A stretch of 64,000 nt of DNA from Marisa cornuarietis (taxonomy: Eukaryota; Mollusca; Gastropoda; Architaenioglossa; Ampullariidae), in NCBI GenBank assembly GCA_004794655.1, contig SMMW01000503.1:324001-388000 (forward strand), in the 5' to 3' direction. Under the pieces are notes generated by a model that saw nothing but the letters and a program-made list of their open reading frames with translations, was not told the origin of the DNA and ran no database searches. Below, in pieces: positions 13,300 to 28,300 of this stretch. Numbering within the stretch: the stretch's first letter is position 1; each line of letters opens with the position of its first letter. A program made the translations under genes and the position numbers.

Positions 13300-13391
13300 A
13301 TGATGACTTCTAGCCAGGAATCACTATGCATATCAGGTGTGTCGCAGCCACAGGAACATCAAAAAGACAGTGCAGGGGACTTCAATGATGG
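13300..13391 (+). CDS. GRAMD1: GRAMD1 exon 1 (start codon)
   Basis: ATGATG at 13300, shortly after a TTTACAG acceptor-like site. It encodes MMTSSQESLCISGVSQ and ends gat gg|GTACAA in phase 2. The leftover GG joins the G at 13933 to give glycine. There is little conservation here, so the true start could differ. Confidence 0.65.
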
Positions 13392-16300
13392 GTACAACAC
13401 CACAGCTTTGTTCACTACCAACACTGACTTATGATAAATGTCTAGAAGCAGAATTTTTCAGTTTTATCAGATTTCCAGAAATGAATAGTATATTTAAGAA
13501 ACTGCTTGTTCATATGTGCATACATGTGTGTTTGTTAGGGGATGGGGGTTCAGAGTGAGTGTGAGGGAGAGAGAGTGTTGAACTCACTGACACGAATATT
13601 GCCTCTCGGCATTTGATTTATAGCTGTGCAAGTCTTTTAAGAAGCAGGTGGAGAGAGAGTCTTTCCCAAAAGAGTTATTGTTGTAGGTCAGGATAAGTAG
13701 ATCACTGGGATAAAAGAAATATGTTTGTCAAGAAGATTCAGGTTTTGCTAGATCCATTGCATTTTTAATCAATCATCATAATCTGTATATTCTTTGATGT
13801 AACCTCTTATCTGTGTAACATGTGATCAGCTTTATAGAAATGAAATATTAATCACTTATGATACTTCAAACTTACTATGTTTGCTAATATCTTGCTCATA
13901 TACATACACATATTCTTTGTCTTAATCCATAGGGAATGCGTGGAGTATCCTCAGGGTTCGCCAACTGCTAACAGAACAGAAATACTGGCCTCTGGTTCGC
14001 CAGAAAAATCCCCAACTGACAGAGTCAGTCATAGTGATGCCATGCTTTTAGATAGCTCAGTTGGATCTGGCTTGGATGTCCCTTTCGCTAGTCACAGTAC
14101 CCCACATATACCAAGTCTTTTTGACAAAAAGTCAGACTCCATGTCTGATTCTCTGTCAGATAAAGATCGGACCCAAACTTTGCCAGCTTTGAGACATCCC
14201 CGTGAAAGATCATTTGAGCGCTCTTTGGACAACATTCTTGACAAGTGCTCAGAAAAGTCATTAGACTTAAGTCTGAGTGTGGACTCTTGGAATGGCACAG
14301 TTTCTGAAGGTGGCTCAAGGCCATTGGATTCCACCCAATCTTCTTCAATGGCTAAGAATGTCAAAAGTGATAAAAAGAAGAAAACATCATGGTATACTGT
14401 AAGTTCGTTTTCTTTTTGTCCAAAACTTCTTTTTGTTTTGGATAATATTCACCTTTTTGAGACCTTTAAAGTAATAGGTTTTACTAGTAGTTTTTTGTGC
14501 TAATTTTGCCCAGATTGTGTTGTCTCCTTTGATAGCATCTTTCATCCATCAGTTTGCTTAATGCTTGCTACAGTTTTCAAACATTTTTATGATAGATTTC
14601 GTGTAAATATGCTGATCTTTATATAGTATATGCCAGTTCTTTCATTTTTCTTTGATAAATCCTAGTTATGTTATGTGCAAAGCATACACAAGCAACTGCA
14701 CAGAAATGAGAACTAGTATGAAGGCCAAACTTTTACATTATGGGGGTGTGGTCGGAAAATGGTTTGACCAACACGATGCTGTCTACCCTAGTAGTCATGT
14801 TTTGCTAACTGCCTACATCTGACCCAACAAGTACCCTCACCTCTCTCCTATGTATCTTCTTCTTCAAATGCTCAGACAAGAGGTCCAGAAGCCTTCACAG
14901 CTGTATGTTGTAGATGCCATAGGGATCCAAAGATCTTTTCCTTCATTGGTGTGTCACCAGGCCCTGTCTCTGCTCCTCAGTTCTGGTGGGTTGAACATGG
15001 GTCATTCACTGGGGCTGTGCATCAGGAGCACCCTGGGAACTCTCCAGTGTGAAACTTTGCGTACATCTGATATCGAAGTCTGTAGACATGATAGGGGAAG
15101 CGGATAGCCCAGTGATATAGAGCGCTGGCGTTCGAACTGAGAGTGTGCTGGTTCAATTCCCGATAAGCACAGCAAACTTCCCCTATTTGATCCAGCTGGT
15201 CGGAATGGGTGCCTTACTCCATGTTGAGAAAGGTAAGGCAGCAAGGGAAAGGAGATAGATGCTGCCCTCTTTTTCGCCCAATGACCTTAAAAGGTAGGGG
15301 ATGACCTTTACCTTTAGACTCATGATGGTCACACGTTCTTCTCTGTCTACTCTGTAAAGTGCCTCATGACTTCTGTAGCTTGGATGCTGTTGAAGCCCTC
15401 TTTCCTGCTGTGAGATAGAAGTTTGGCCTTTAAATCTAAGTTATATGTAAGGTAATTGTTTTCTGCTTCATCCATCCGCTTGCAGATGTTGAGCCCAACT
15501 TACAAATCACGGAGTGATGATTTTAAGAAGACTTTTAAGGACATACCAAAGGAAGAAAGGCTTATTGTTGGTAAGAATTTATGATGACAGTTCTCTGGCA
15601 TAAGACAACACATACTTGTTTAAAGTCTTTTTTGAGTCTAGTTTGCAGCAGAATCACTGAGTTTAACACAGGCAGATGTCTGCAATGTTTTTAGTCCAGC
15701 TCAACAAGACATGGAGAAATAATAATAATAATAAAGTTGATTTATATTTTGCTTTACCTCACAATCAAAGACTGACTCAAAGCATTTTACAAAAGATTAA
15801 AACATAATAATAATGGAAGCTGGTCTCAACCAAACAGTTCATTGCGTGCCCAGTTAGTGTAGCTACTCATGTTGAGAAGGTGAATGTTATCTGCTTAGAC
15901 TTGGTCTGCAGCCTTGCCATTGTATGTGGTCTTTGATAAGACAATAAAGTTCTGGTTTGAAAAGTAGCTGATAATTATTATGATGCTTGTATGTAAGCTC
16001 AACTCTCATTCTTTAGTGCAATAGGCTAACTTTTGCAGAAATATTGCTCCATCAACACAACTCTCTTTAGAGCATCACGTTAATTCTTATTTGTAACCTT
16101 AGCTTCCTGGAAATGTAGAGTGTCAGCCATGTCAGGGTTTGCATGAAGTTGGCTATGACAGCTCAACATTAAAAGTGTCTGGAGCGATTACAAAAAAAGG
16201 AATCATGTTCTAAAGACACTGTTGATGCACAGATCTAAAATCTAAGTAATGGCAAGATGGCGCAGATGTGGGAGTAGAAATAAAATGGTCCAGGAAAATA

Positions 16301-19300
16301 AGTGGTAAAGACACAAGTCAATCCAGAAATTTAGCAAATGATGAAACAGATGTGCAGATCAATATTAGACACAAAGCTTGATGCAGATCAATAGGCAAAG
16401 ATGAAAAATGACCAAAGCCAGTCACGCTCTAGCCAGTTAGGTGAACGGACATCACTCTCTGTCCTTTTCCTTACAGTTCCCAGCTATAGAGCCAAGCTGG
16501 AGAACATCCAGCCCACAGGCCTTAAAGTATTTGGTCTAGCCTAACCAAGGCAACCACAGAGGGGACTTGAAATTCAATAAATCAAGGAGTGTTTTCCATT
16601 GCAGCATAAGTTATATTAAGTGAATCATAAACGTAAATTTTGAGGAACAAGTGAGGAATGTTCATTACAGGATGGACAGGGCACGTAGGAGTATATGTCA
16701 GGAAAGACAGGCATGCTTCTCATCTTCTGCCCATGGCCTGTCTGTTTGGTATTGAATTAGTGTCAGGCAGGCTGGCAGTGTGTATGTTGCAAAAGTGTTA
16801 ACACGCTCTGACAAAACTACGGGTTGACCAAATATAGCAGGATAATTTTTAAGTTGATGATTTTGCATGGCCTGCGAATGATTTTATAAATATCCAAATG
16901 GCCTTTACAGTTAAAGCATTCCCCACCCCTGTTATAGAAGGACAGAAAGTCCAACTTAACACATGCCTGTTAGCTCAGCACCTGCAAATTTCTGTAAATG
17001 TATCATCTTTTTCCATACTCATATATCTACACACAGGTACATGGGTGTTTGTGTATACATGGGCACAGGAACACAGACACATAGACATGCATACATAATA
17101 CACACAGACATGAATCCTTTCTTGGACACATTAACACATATATAAACACACATTGACAACATTCACAATATAGCCCAGGTTGTTGGCACAGCAGTGAGAG
17201 CCAACAACCAACCTACGCTAATCATAAAAACAAAAGTGGACTGTAAAAATGCCTTCATCTTATCAGTGGCAGAGCAGTCAGTTTGATGCTGTCTCAAAAC
17301 TGCACAGCCAACACCTACAATGCACCTAACATCTGATGTCGGTTGAAACTTATGGTATGAAAAGAATAAAACCCCATATAGCTATTGATTCTCTCATGAT
17401 GGCAACAGTTGCAGGTCAGATTAAAATTGCTGGATGCAGTGCTTGCCTTCCTTTTTTATCAGCAGAATAGTGTTTTATGTTGACTGGCACATCTGCTTCT
17501 TATTATGGTCTCACATTTTTCAGATTATTCATGTGCCATGCAGAAAGATATTCTAGTACAAGGGCGTATGTATATATCTCAAAACTGGATTTGCTTCTAT
17601 GCCAACATATTTCGCTGGGAGACAGTGGTGAGCATAGTATATCAGTGTACATAAAATTATTGTTTTAGAAATGTGGTATATGCATGTTTTGTGATTGTAG
17701 CTTTTAAAATATCATAACTTGTGTTTAAAATATTATTCCATTGATGTTACTGTGTTAACTCTGGTGTTGGAGGTTTCCAGATGGAATCAGTCACTGAAAA
17801 ACTCTGTCCACCTAGCAGCAGATCAGTGTCTGATTTATCAGGAAAGATAAAAAGAAGGAAAATGATGTTTTAAGATGTTATTTGTTGTGCCTTTAGTTGA
17901 AAAACGGTTCATTTTGTTTTTGTGTAGTGAAGTATTTTTTGACACAGTAAAACCTCCCTATTAAGTTAATCTAAAGTCCACAAAAATCAGGTTGTAACTG
18001 AGAGACATTGTAATAGGGAGATCAACCAGTTTGCTTTCATTCTGGGAAACTTGACTTCAAGCACCTATAAATTCAAGTTCATTTATTTAAATGTTGAAAT
18101 ATATCTCTTTAAAACCATATCAAAATACTTGATCATATTTACTTATTCTGCCATTGTTGTGCCTGACAGATGATTTATTAACAGAAGCAATAGGGGAACT
18201 AATTCTCTAGTTAAAAGCAATCGATCAATACACATGTACTGTGTTAGACAAAGACCCTCTCTTAAAATGCACTGTTTATATTTTTGAACATTTCTGCAAA
18301 CATCAATAAAGTACAAAGTGAAGAATTTTATTATAATAAACACATGACTTCAGGAAAAAAGGTCATTGATGAAACACAATCGACTGATGTGTGGTGGTAA
18401 ATAGAAAAAATTTATGGGTGGGTGGTCCGTTCAACCCAAAACCATATCGGCCTGGCTGACCTCCCAACTGAATCGAATCGATGCCACTATGACCATACCA
18501 TCTTGTGTTGGACCACATCGTTCCAACACTGAAAATCTGTTCAATCCAGGCCAAGGCTAAATGAATGCCAGTGGTGACACCTGTTTCATATTAACTGAAC
18601 ATGTAATATGAATTTCCAAATTAAATAATAATAATGACAAAGGCTTTTTTAAATGAAAAAAAAAATTAAGAGAAAATCGCATTATGCACCATTGTGTGGT
18701 TTGTTTTCAAAATGTATTGCCAAGCAGCCATTTTTGTTTAGTAAGGCGGTGGCTGAGCTTGTTTGAGCAACGCATGGAACTGTTGGTAATTTTTGATGTT
18801 AATAGCTACTCCTGTCATCTGAGATCAATGTCTTTGGTCCTGGATTGATAACTTTCAGTGCTGGAACGATCTGGTCATTATGCAGTTGAATCAACTCAGA
18901 CAGGTGGTAGATATCGGCCATATCTGGAGCAATATAGTTTAGGTCGCAATGACCCAATGAACAAGCAGTCTCTTTCAAAATATATTTTATTTATTTATGT
19001 GATTTCTGCAGAAAATCGTAATACAGGCCAGAAGCAGTCTTTTTTTTAAAATGTAATGTTATGGAGGTAGCTATAACAGAAATGATGTTACTATGTAGCG
19101 AAATAATCAGCGAAAAATTTAAGGTCATTACTAAGAGGGGATTGTAACAGGAATGGTCTTAATAAGGAGGTTTTACTGTACCTGAAAATTTTTCTGTTTT
19201 CAGACTTTTCGTTGGACTATGCCATTTTTGAACAGTTATAGAGAGCAAAGTGTAAAAAATGTCTAAAATTCCAGATTTTTTTCCATTTTTTTCTTTGCTT

Positions 19301-22300
19301 TTTTAAATACCCTGCACCAAGATCATCACCAAAGTGGTCTTGTGGCCTTTGGTCATGCCATATAAATGCAAAAGTGTTCAGAAAAATGCAGTAAATTACC
19401 TGGGTCTAGTAAGTTTAGAAATAAGTGTATATTTCTTTGTATTGTGGTATAGTATTCTTTTTATGCCTTTTTTTCGGTAAGCCTACTACCACTATTTTCT
19501 TTTTACAGCTAACCATTCCATGTAAAGACATCACGGCCATCACAAAAGAAAAGACCGCACGTGTCATCCCAAATGCCATCCAGATCACCACGACAACTGA
19601 AAAATATTTCTTTACATCATTTGGAGCAAGGGACAAAACCTACATGATGCTTTTTCGCATTTGGCAGAATGCCCTTCTTGATCAGGTGAGTATATTGGTG
19701 TTAAGAATGCTGTGAAAAACTACCACTGTTCACAATCACATCTGAGAATGGACATTGCTTGCACTAGGTACAATTTCTAAAATTAGAGAATTCTTGTAAT
19801 GAACATAGCACTGAGAATGAGGTAAGGTATTAAAAACAGAACAGTAAAGAATATTTTAAAAAGATATGCATAATTGTGTCACAAAAATATAAGCAAAATA
19901 TAGTTTAAACATGGGAATATCAACCAATCAATATTGTCTGTATAAGACACTGGCCAGAAGAGGAATGTGGCTCACACAAGAACACAAATGAAGACCTCAC
20001 ATGATCTGACACACACACACACACAGCTCCCATCACACATACACATGTACCTCCTAATGCTAAGTTAAGCAAAGCAGTGCTAAGACAAAAAACATAATCC
20101 GATGAGTCTTTGTGCCTCATATTGAAGATATGATGGCTGCTAGCATGAAGGGCCTCAACTATGCCTCTCTTCATGCAAGTGGCACTTTATTGTGCCTGCT
20201 AGAAGGTAGTAGCTGAAAGTTGTGGAAGGTCTGCACCACTATTTGCCATCTTTCTGACTGCATGGAAATAAATACAAGAGTGGTAGTTGTGTTATGCCTG
20301 GCTGCTTGCCTGCTTGATGATCTGGACCAGCCTTGCCTTGTCTTGTCTTTGACAAGTGGCAGTACCAGGCAGCGATGTTAAAAGTGAAAATGGTTTCAAC
20401 AAGGGACCTGTATACAGCCTCCAGCACTCCAGAGCTGGCTGACAGGGACTGCTTATCTTTGAGTCACGCCACTAGGACCATGTCATCTGCGTATTTTTAC
20501 AAGCTTTAGTGTTGTTAATGTTGAGCTTATTAGTGTATCTAGCTGACTAGCACACTCCTTTAGAACCTTGTCTCACATTGTCAGGGGCTTTATGCTGGTT
20601 TACATGAGAGTCACTGTGGACACCAGCAGTGAAGAGCAGACATCTACTTCTTCGTTTAAGTCTCTCAACACATAAAAAATGTTGAGATCATTAAAACGGC
20701 TGAGTGGATCAGCTTACTTTACACTTTGTTTCTTTTGTTTTCCTCCCGTCATGGTGTTCAGACCCCTCTATGTCTCCCTTGCATGACCTTCCCTAAGTCA
20801 CTTTCCTACTTTGTTTCTGTATTCTCTTCTATTCTAGATGTTTTTGCCTTTGTCTTGAACTCATTCTCTTTCTCTCTCACTTTCTGTTTGTTTAAAGCTA
20901 TTTTTTTTCAGCAGTGTTTCAGCTCATTACCCTACCATGGTTTTTGTTAGCTGCAGATCTGTTGGGTAGGGATGACAGAGTCTGCAAAAAAGGAGACTAA
21001 GAGGTAATTTTGTCTGCCAAATAGTCCTCAGCTGGCTCTGCAGCTATCAAAAAACAGATTCTAATCTGTTGCCTCATGGCATCCTAAGCATCTCAATTGC
21101 TTCAAATGCCCTAATAAATTGTGTTGTTGGCTTTCCTTGCTGTAAGAGCATTCTGTATGTGGGTAGGAGATGAACATTGCTGTGGACTGATCTGCTAAGT
21201 GGTGGGTGGTACTCTGAGGTGCAAGCGTCCAGCACATTGAAAAAGCACCTGTCAGGTATTCTGTAGAGGCAGGTGGGACACATCAGGGACATATCAATAG
21301 AGGCAGCACAGGTGCTTACTAGCATCATGTCAGTGGAAACCCCTAAGCAAAAATACAGGCTGGTTTACTGAGATAGTCGTGCTTAATTAATGGGTATCTG
21401 CAATGTACTCAGCTGCAATGTTGACACCTGGGCCAGGCATGTAGGCTTGTTTCAGAGTAATTTGGCTGAATTCACAAGGTAAGTAGTGCTGCCTGAAGGA
21501 CACTATCAGTGTCTGATAATGCTGAATACAAACACATTCCCATACCATGTAGTTGGTGGCCTATTCCTCACAAGCATATGTATCCCCAGTTACATTTCTT
21601 TTAATGCCTTGTGCATTTCTGTCAAACAGAATTAATGTGTATCCTTCTAGTTTGAATGATATGTCATCTGTTAGTCCTGTTTCAGTAAAACAGAAAATGT
21701 TTCACAGTCCGTAGTACCCATCAAATTTAATCAGCACAGAGAGCTTATCCTGTCTGTTTCAAAGGGTGTGTTGGACAGGGTGATGGCTTGCAGTGTATGT
21801 CAACACCCCCTCCTCTTCAGTCTGTTTCTGGCCCCTCCTCTAGAACCTTGCAGTTTCTTTTTTCTTTTCCTGTTCTTTCTTTGAATATCACGTGGATCCA
21901 CATCAGGGGTGTATATGGCCTTATGACAGTGACAGCAGAATGTCCAGAGTGTAAACTAACCTGGCTGTGTTGCCATTTTGACGAGCTGCATCATTGTAGA
22001 GAAAAAGTCTCCCATACAGAGTCTCACACACACACACAGAAATATAATACACCACACAGCATTGCAGTAACACTAATATCCATCCCTGCAGGAGTTGGTA
22101 GCAGCACAATCCCAACACAACTACAAAAAGTAACAGAGGAAATTTAGCTGGGGGTCAGGGTACAGAGTAGTTCCCCCATAATGGCGATGGTGAAGCACTT
22201 TTATGTCATGCTATTCTTGGTCAAGTTTTGTGTCCAATATTGATCTGTGCATCAGTTACACCATTTGCTATACTTCTGGCTTGGTTTTTCATGTCTGGGC

Positions 22301-25300
22301 CACTTTTCTTCTGTTTCTGGACTTTTATATTTACTGCCACATCTGCGCCATCTTGCCATTACTTAGATTTTAGATCTGTGCATCATCAGTGTCAATTTCA
22401 AACTCTTGATTCCTTTTTCTGTGTTTGGTTCAGTAAAGACAGGTCTGAAATGGCTGACATGGTGCTTCTAAGCTTACCATGGCCGTTAATGTGATGTTGT
22501 AACAAGAGTTGTGTTGATGGAACAATATTTCTGTCTGCCACAATGGCCACTGCACTAAAGAATGAGAGTTGAGTTACTGATAAACAACACAATAACTTTA
22601 AGCTACTTTTCAGAGTAGAACTTTATTGACTTATCAAAGACTAGATTCAATGGCAAGGCTGCAGAGTCTAAGCTGACAGCATTCACCTTCTCCCTATGAG
22701 TAGCCATGCTTTCTGGGTTTGTGGTGAACTGTTTGCTTTGAGCTCAGCTTCCGTTATTGTTATGATGTCTGTATGTTTTTATTTTTTGTAAAGTGCCCTT
22801 TGAGCCTGCCTTTGATTGTGGATAAATCAACTTTATTGTTGCTGTTATTCCTGCTAAAGCTCAGTATGCTTTACAAGCATGATAGAGACACTGCCAAAAA
22901 CATGCACAAACACAACCAAGTCATACACACAGAAAGTGAAACTCATACATACAGTCACCTACACACACACACACACACAGAGGAACTTGGAGTGAGAACA
23001 TAGAAAGCTGTACAATGCACAAGCATATGGAGGATCATTTAAGTAAAAATCAAATTGTCAAATCCCTCTAAAAAAAAAAACTAAAGCAAGAAACATAATA
23101 AAAAAGTGTAAAAAATGTGAAGAGTTGTCAGGGTCTAATTCAGAATGGCTAAACGTGTAAATTGTTTGTTTTTTTTATATGATGTAAAGAAAAGACTTAC
23201 TACAAAACCAAGCTCATCTGGGGAGTATCTCTAGATATAATTTCGCCATCATCTTAGTCCTGTTGTACCTGTCACTGGCTAACAAAAGAACAGAAAGGTA
23301 GAAGAGGGCTTGATGAAAGTGGGAAAGGGAAGATTTGAAGGGGTTGAGTATTTAATAAATGTTATGTATTAAAAGCTTCTTTTCAGCATTTAGCTGTATT
23401 TTAAAATTCAGTGAACAACATTTACCAAATAAAAATCCAATGGCTTCCCACAGGCTGAAACCTGCAAGCTCCATATTGAAGTTTTTTTCTCATCTGTGTG
23501 GTTGGGGGTTGGCCCTGCTGTGCAGCTTACTGGGTTGCAGAAAGAAAAAAAAGGGCAGATTATTCCCATGGTGGATTAGTAAATGGCCATCCTCAACTGC
23601 AGAAAATGGGTGTCCTTCATAAGATGGGTCCAGATAAGCTAGTTTTCTGGGATTTGTTGTTGCTCATTGATCTTGTTGGTGGAGATGTAAGGATACAGTA
23701 GAGTGTATTCATGCTAGCTTCTGTCAGCAAGGTTGATTGGTGTGGTTGTCAGTGAGGTTGATTGGTTGTTGTGGTTGTTTCAGCCCATGCCATCCAAGGA
23801 GCTGTGGCAGTGGATCCACTACAACTACGGGGATGAGCTGGGCTTGACCTCCAGTGACGACGATTATGTGCCGCCACCAGGGACAGAAGAACTTCGAGAG
23901 AAGTTGAAGGACAGCAGCATAAATCAGAAGGTGAGCCACCGTGATTAACACCACAGGTTATTTTTAATTTTGATTGTTGTAAAGAGGTTTTCTTTTAATG
24001 CATGCTTTTGTATGTCTTTGCACATGTGCCACATATAAAGTTCATTTAAGTTTTTAGTTAAGCATTCTAAGAGACCATTTGCTAAACAAACAGCAGCTCC
24101 CTTACAAAAAAAATTAGGACACACATTTATAAATTGTAGGAATATGGAAAAAGTCTTCGTGTACATGTTTCCCTTTCAGCTGTTCTTCACAGAATATTTT
24201 ATTACAGTTTGGGAAGACAATCAATTTAATGATGCCACATCTCTGAAAGTTGTAGTCTCTCACTATTTATCAAAATAAATGTCAAATTTAAATAAAACCT
24301 GTTATCTTGTTTCATAAACTTAGTAGTTTGTCATTTGATGATTTGAAGAACTTGACTTATTTAGTGTCACAGATTTGTGATCCTTTATGTCACAAAGATG
24401 TCATGTCACAGTTTAATAAGTACTGAACATGTGTACCAGGTTTCCTTAGTGTGATTGTATCCATTTTTCTCCCCCAAAAAATAAATCTTGGACTTTAAGT
24501 GAGTTGTTGAAAGCATTCCATTTCTTGTCCATATTATTCTTTCAATGCATCTTCAAACAATAAACTACAGCCATTATTATTTTTATCATGAATCATACAT
24601 TCCATATCAAATTTTGTGGTTTTCTGTCTTGTCTGTAACTATGCATGCATCATTTGTACAGATCTTAATGATTATAAATTATTTAGCCTCATGGAAACAT
24701 TGTAGTTTTGTATAACAGTAGATCAAATCCATGATTTGATGCAGAGATATCCAGTGTTGTCATCTTTACAAACACTGTTTAAGAGATATCATTCTCTAAA
24801 TTAGAACCTTAACCCTGCATTTGGAAAGCAGCGTGTTTTGTAACTCTATTGAAACATATCCAAACTGACCTAGCTAGATTATCTAAATTAGGCCTTTTTA
24901 TGTTCCCAAATGCAGATACACCTTGTATAATACAGCAGTCAGTCAGAAATACCAGGCAATATTTTTAAAGCGGGCCAGACTACCTTAATCTTATCATATT
25001 TTTAGGGGCAGTATGACTGCTGCTCTGTGCTATCACAGTGCAAATGTCTCAGTATTCATGATCTGCAGCAGACAGGAAAATTTGTGAAGGGCCTCAGGTG
25101 GTTTTTGCTGGTTTTGGTATGTTTGAAGTGAGACTACCAGTCTAGGAGCAGCTAAGGAAAGAGTTGGGTTTTACAGTTGCTTGAAATGTCTCTAACAAAT
25201 TATGGAACTGAGAATGAGGAAATTGTTTGGACTTTATGATATAGATGTGCTTGTGGTTACTGCTATGTTCTTATGTGGAACCTTTGCATAGAGCTGCTAT

Positions 25301-28300
25301 GGCACGTGTTGCCTGCTCATAGATCTGAGCCTGTCTTTTGTTGTTTCGGCTGTGCATCTTTTGAATGGTGCTGAGTGCGAATGAATGAAACATGAATGTG
25401 AGTCTGTTTGGTGCATACAAATGTGTTGTGATGGATTATATATATATATATTTGGTTATTGAGCTGCCCCCGAATTGCCATCGGGGACAAATAAAGTATT
25501 ATCTTATCTAAAAACATAAAAATAAACCATTTCATTCTTATCTTTTGAACCAAAATATGATTGAAGATAATATACATATCGAATCAAAGACCAGTAAGTA
25601 CAACTGTTGACTTTGAAATGCTGGAGTTTGTTCTTGTTTAAAAAATCTTGTTAGCAGTTATTACAAGACACACTTAAGGTGCAGCCAAAAAGCATCAAGC
25701 CAAAGATAATTGGTCACAACATTTAATCTTAATTTGTCAATTTCTCACTCCTTTTCTCATTTCTTGACAGGATTTGACAGATTCTTCTGACCAGCCCCCA
25801 CCCAATGACAGCCAAGCAGTGGCCAGCAATGAAGACACTGATGCTCTTGTTTCAGATGAGGTCTTCAACCAGTCACCATCCTCACACACAGCTGCCCCTA
25901 TCCTCCCAAACATCCCTACAGACTTTGGTGACACGTCAGATGACAGTGACAGTAGGTCACCATGATACTGTTCCTACATGTTAACAGTGATTTTTTTACC
26001 CTTATCTCTTTACTCATGCCAGCAGCATGGAAAGTAATGACCTGGGAAGTCTAGTGAAACTGTGCATAGATGACCAGAGTTACTTGAATTGTGTCCAAAT
26101 ATTAAATTTTATCTTTAGCATCAGTATTATTGCATACTGTGATCATGTCAACAAAACTAGAACCTTTTGTGTATAAATGTAAGTGCAGAAATTGACTTAA
26201 AACTGTTAGGGATTTTCAGACGTTCGTTTAAAACTGTTGGTGGTTTTGTTAACTAAGTTCAGAAAAAAATGCACATCAATGTATGTGTTAGTATTATCAT
26301 GATATTGATACCTAATGCCAAAAAACTGCTTTAATTGTTAGTGTCATGTTTCTATGCTAAAAAAATTGTTTATTATTTACAAGATATAACTAGTTTATAT
26401 TGTATCATGAGTAATAATGGAATATTAGCTTTCATGTGTCTGCTTTATTACACAACACATTGTGCATTGTCCTCTGACCTAAACTCTACATATTTAGATG
26501 CTTTCGTTGTCAAAATCTTTTTATGTGCTCTATAGTTCTCTGAGGGGATTTACACGTCTATGTGATGGAAAACACTGCTACAGAGGAGCATGTACGAAAC
26601 AGTTTTCTTATTTTGTTTCTCCTCACCAGGTGAAGTGATGTGTGTGGGACATGATCATCTTGAAAAGCTGTATCTAGATGAAGTTTTTGGCCTGAACGTT
26701 GACAAAATGTTTGAGAATATGTTCTCTGACTCTCCTTTCTTCAGAATGTTTGTCGGCTCAAGAAAAACATTTGGTGAGAAGGCATGCTGTACTTGTATGT
26801 CTTTGTATCTTCTCATTAGCTCTGTCTTTATTTTGGTTGTTATTCCCATAATCTCTCTCCCTTTTTCCTATCGAAGGGGACTACTGAAGCCCTGTCCTAG
26901 AATAATCTCTGAATAGTTCTTGTAAGCTTTGAATCGTAATCTTTCACATGGTGTAAATGCATTTTAAAACTCTCACAAAATGAGTTTATTTTGCTTTCTC
27001 TTCAGATCTGAACCTTCCTAAATGGCAAGAGGACCCTGATGAAGAGGGAAACAAGGTGCGAAACATCAGCTATACTTTGACACTCAACAATTCCATAGGC
27101 CCCCGCACAGCTCCTACTACAGAGAGACAAGTAAGAGCATTTTGAGAAAGATATTTTTATTAACACAGAAATGAATTCTCTGGTGTGAACTTGTCTCACT
27201 TGTCTAAAAAGCTTGTTGATGACTAGCTAGGTAAGCTGACATGGATTTAGATCCTGCTGCTCAGAAATGCACTTTATCACTCTTTTGACAGATCTGTTAC
27301 AAGGAGAGCATGCCAGGCAAAATGTATTGTGTGGATTGCGAAATCTGCCACAGTGGCATCCCATACAGTGACTCCTTTTATGTGGTTTTGCGCTACTGTC
27401 TGACGCGAGTCTCACGAACAAAATGTCGAGTTCGCATCACAAGTGAGCTCAAGTTCCGCAAGCATGTGATGGGAATGATCAAAGGTGACTTGCTTTGCTT
27501 AACAAAATTTGTTCTACGCAGAAGAGAAAAGATTGTTGTCTCAAATATTTGGAGAAAAAAATTCAAAGTTCATTGCTTTTTGTGCCTTGTGATCTTCAAG
27601 CCTCCACAGAGACAGTTCTTCTTTTGCAGGCATGATTGAGAAAAGTGCAGTGAATGGACTTACTGATAACTTCAGGTGTCTCTGTAAGTAGCAACACACT
27701 TCTGAAGGACTAGCCCCTTGTTCTGTATTCAGATCTTTAAAGTGATGGATGTCACAGTCATGGTTGTCATTTCTAGAATGGATTGCAGCCAGTTGATCAT
27801 TGAATCTATTTTGTTACGTTTGCACACTGGCCTGTCTTGAAAAACTCATTCTGAAGTCTAATTGACATTGAAGAATATGACTGAGTGTGAGAGAGACTGA
27901 AAAAGATTGGTACAGATCTAGAGTGTGTACAGGAACATTTACTTTTATATATATGTAGAGACTTCCATGAGATAGTGTTCAAGGGTTTCTCAGAACAGGG
28001 TTGTTTCTATCTTTTTCCTTCCATGCACTAACGTGTGGTTTCTTGTCTGGCAGGTGTGGGGATGTAGGGTTTGTTGCTAATAGCTGCACTAAGGTAATGC
28101 TTCTTGTGTAACAGCTGCCCACATGCGACGAGAAGCAGAGCGACAGGAACTTCATCTACCTGGTCATCAGTTGCCAAAGAAGAAACTGCGACGACGCCGT
28201 AAGCCCCATGCGAGTGTCTCTGACAGTCTGGTACAGCCACGGCTGACCACAGACCGCCAGGTGCCCTCTGCGCCTCCCTCACCTATTCGAGGCAAGTGCT

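Noticed and set aside
14088..14364. Minus-strand open frames over GRAMD1 exon 2
   Set aside because: Antisense shadows of a well-supported coding exon.
15094..15170. A real tRNA gene at the A/B box pair
   Set aside because: The acceptor and anticodon stems do not pair convincingly and a SINE body follows; treated as a tRNA-derived SINE.
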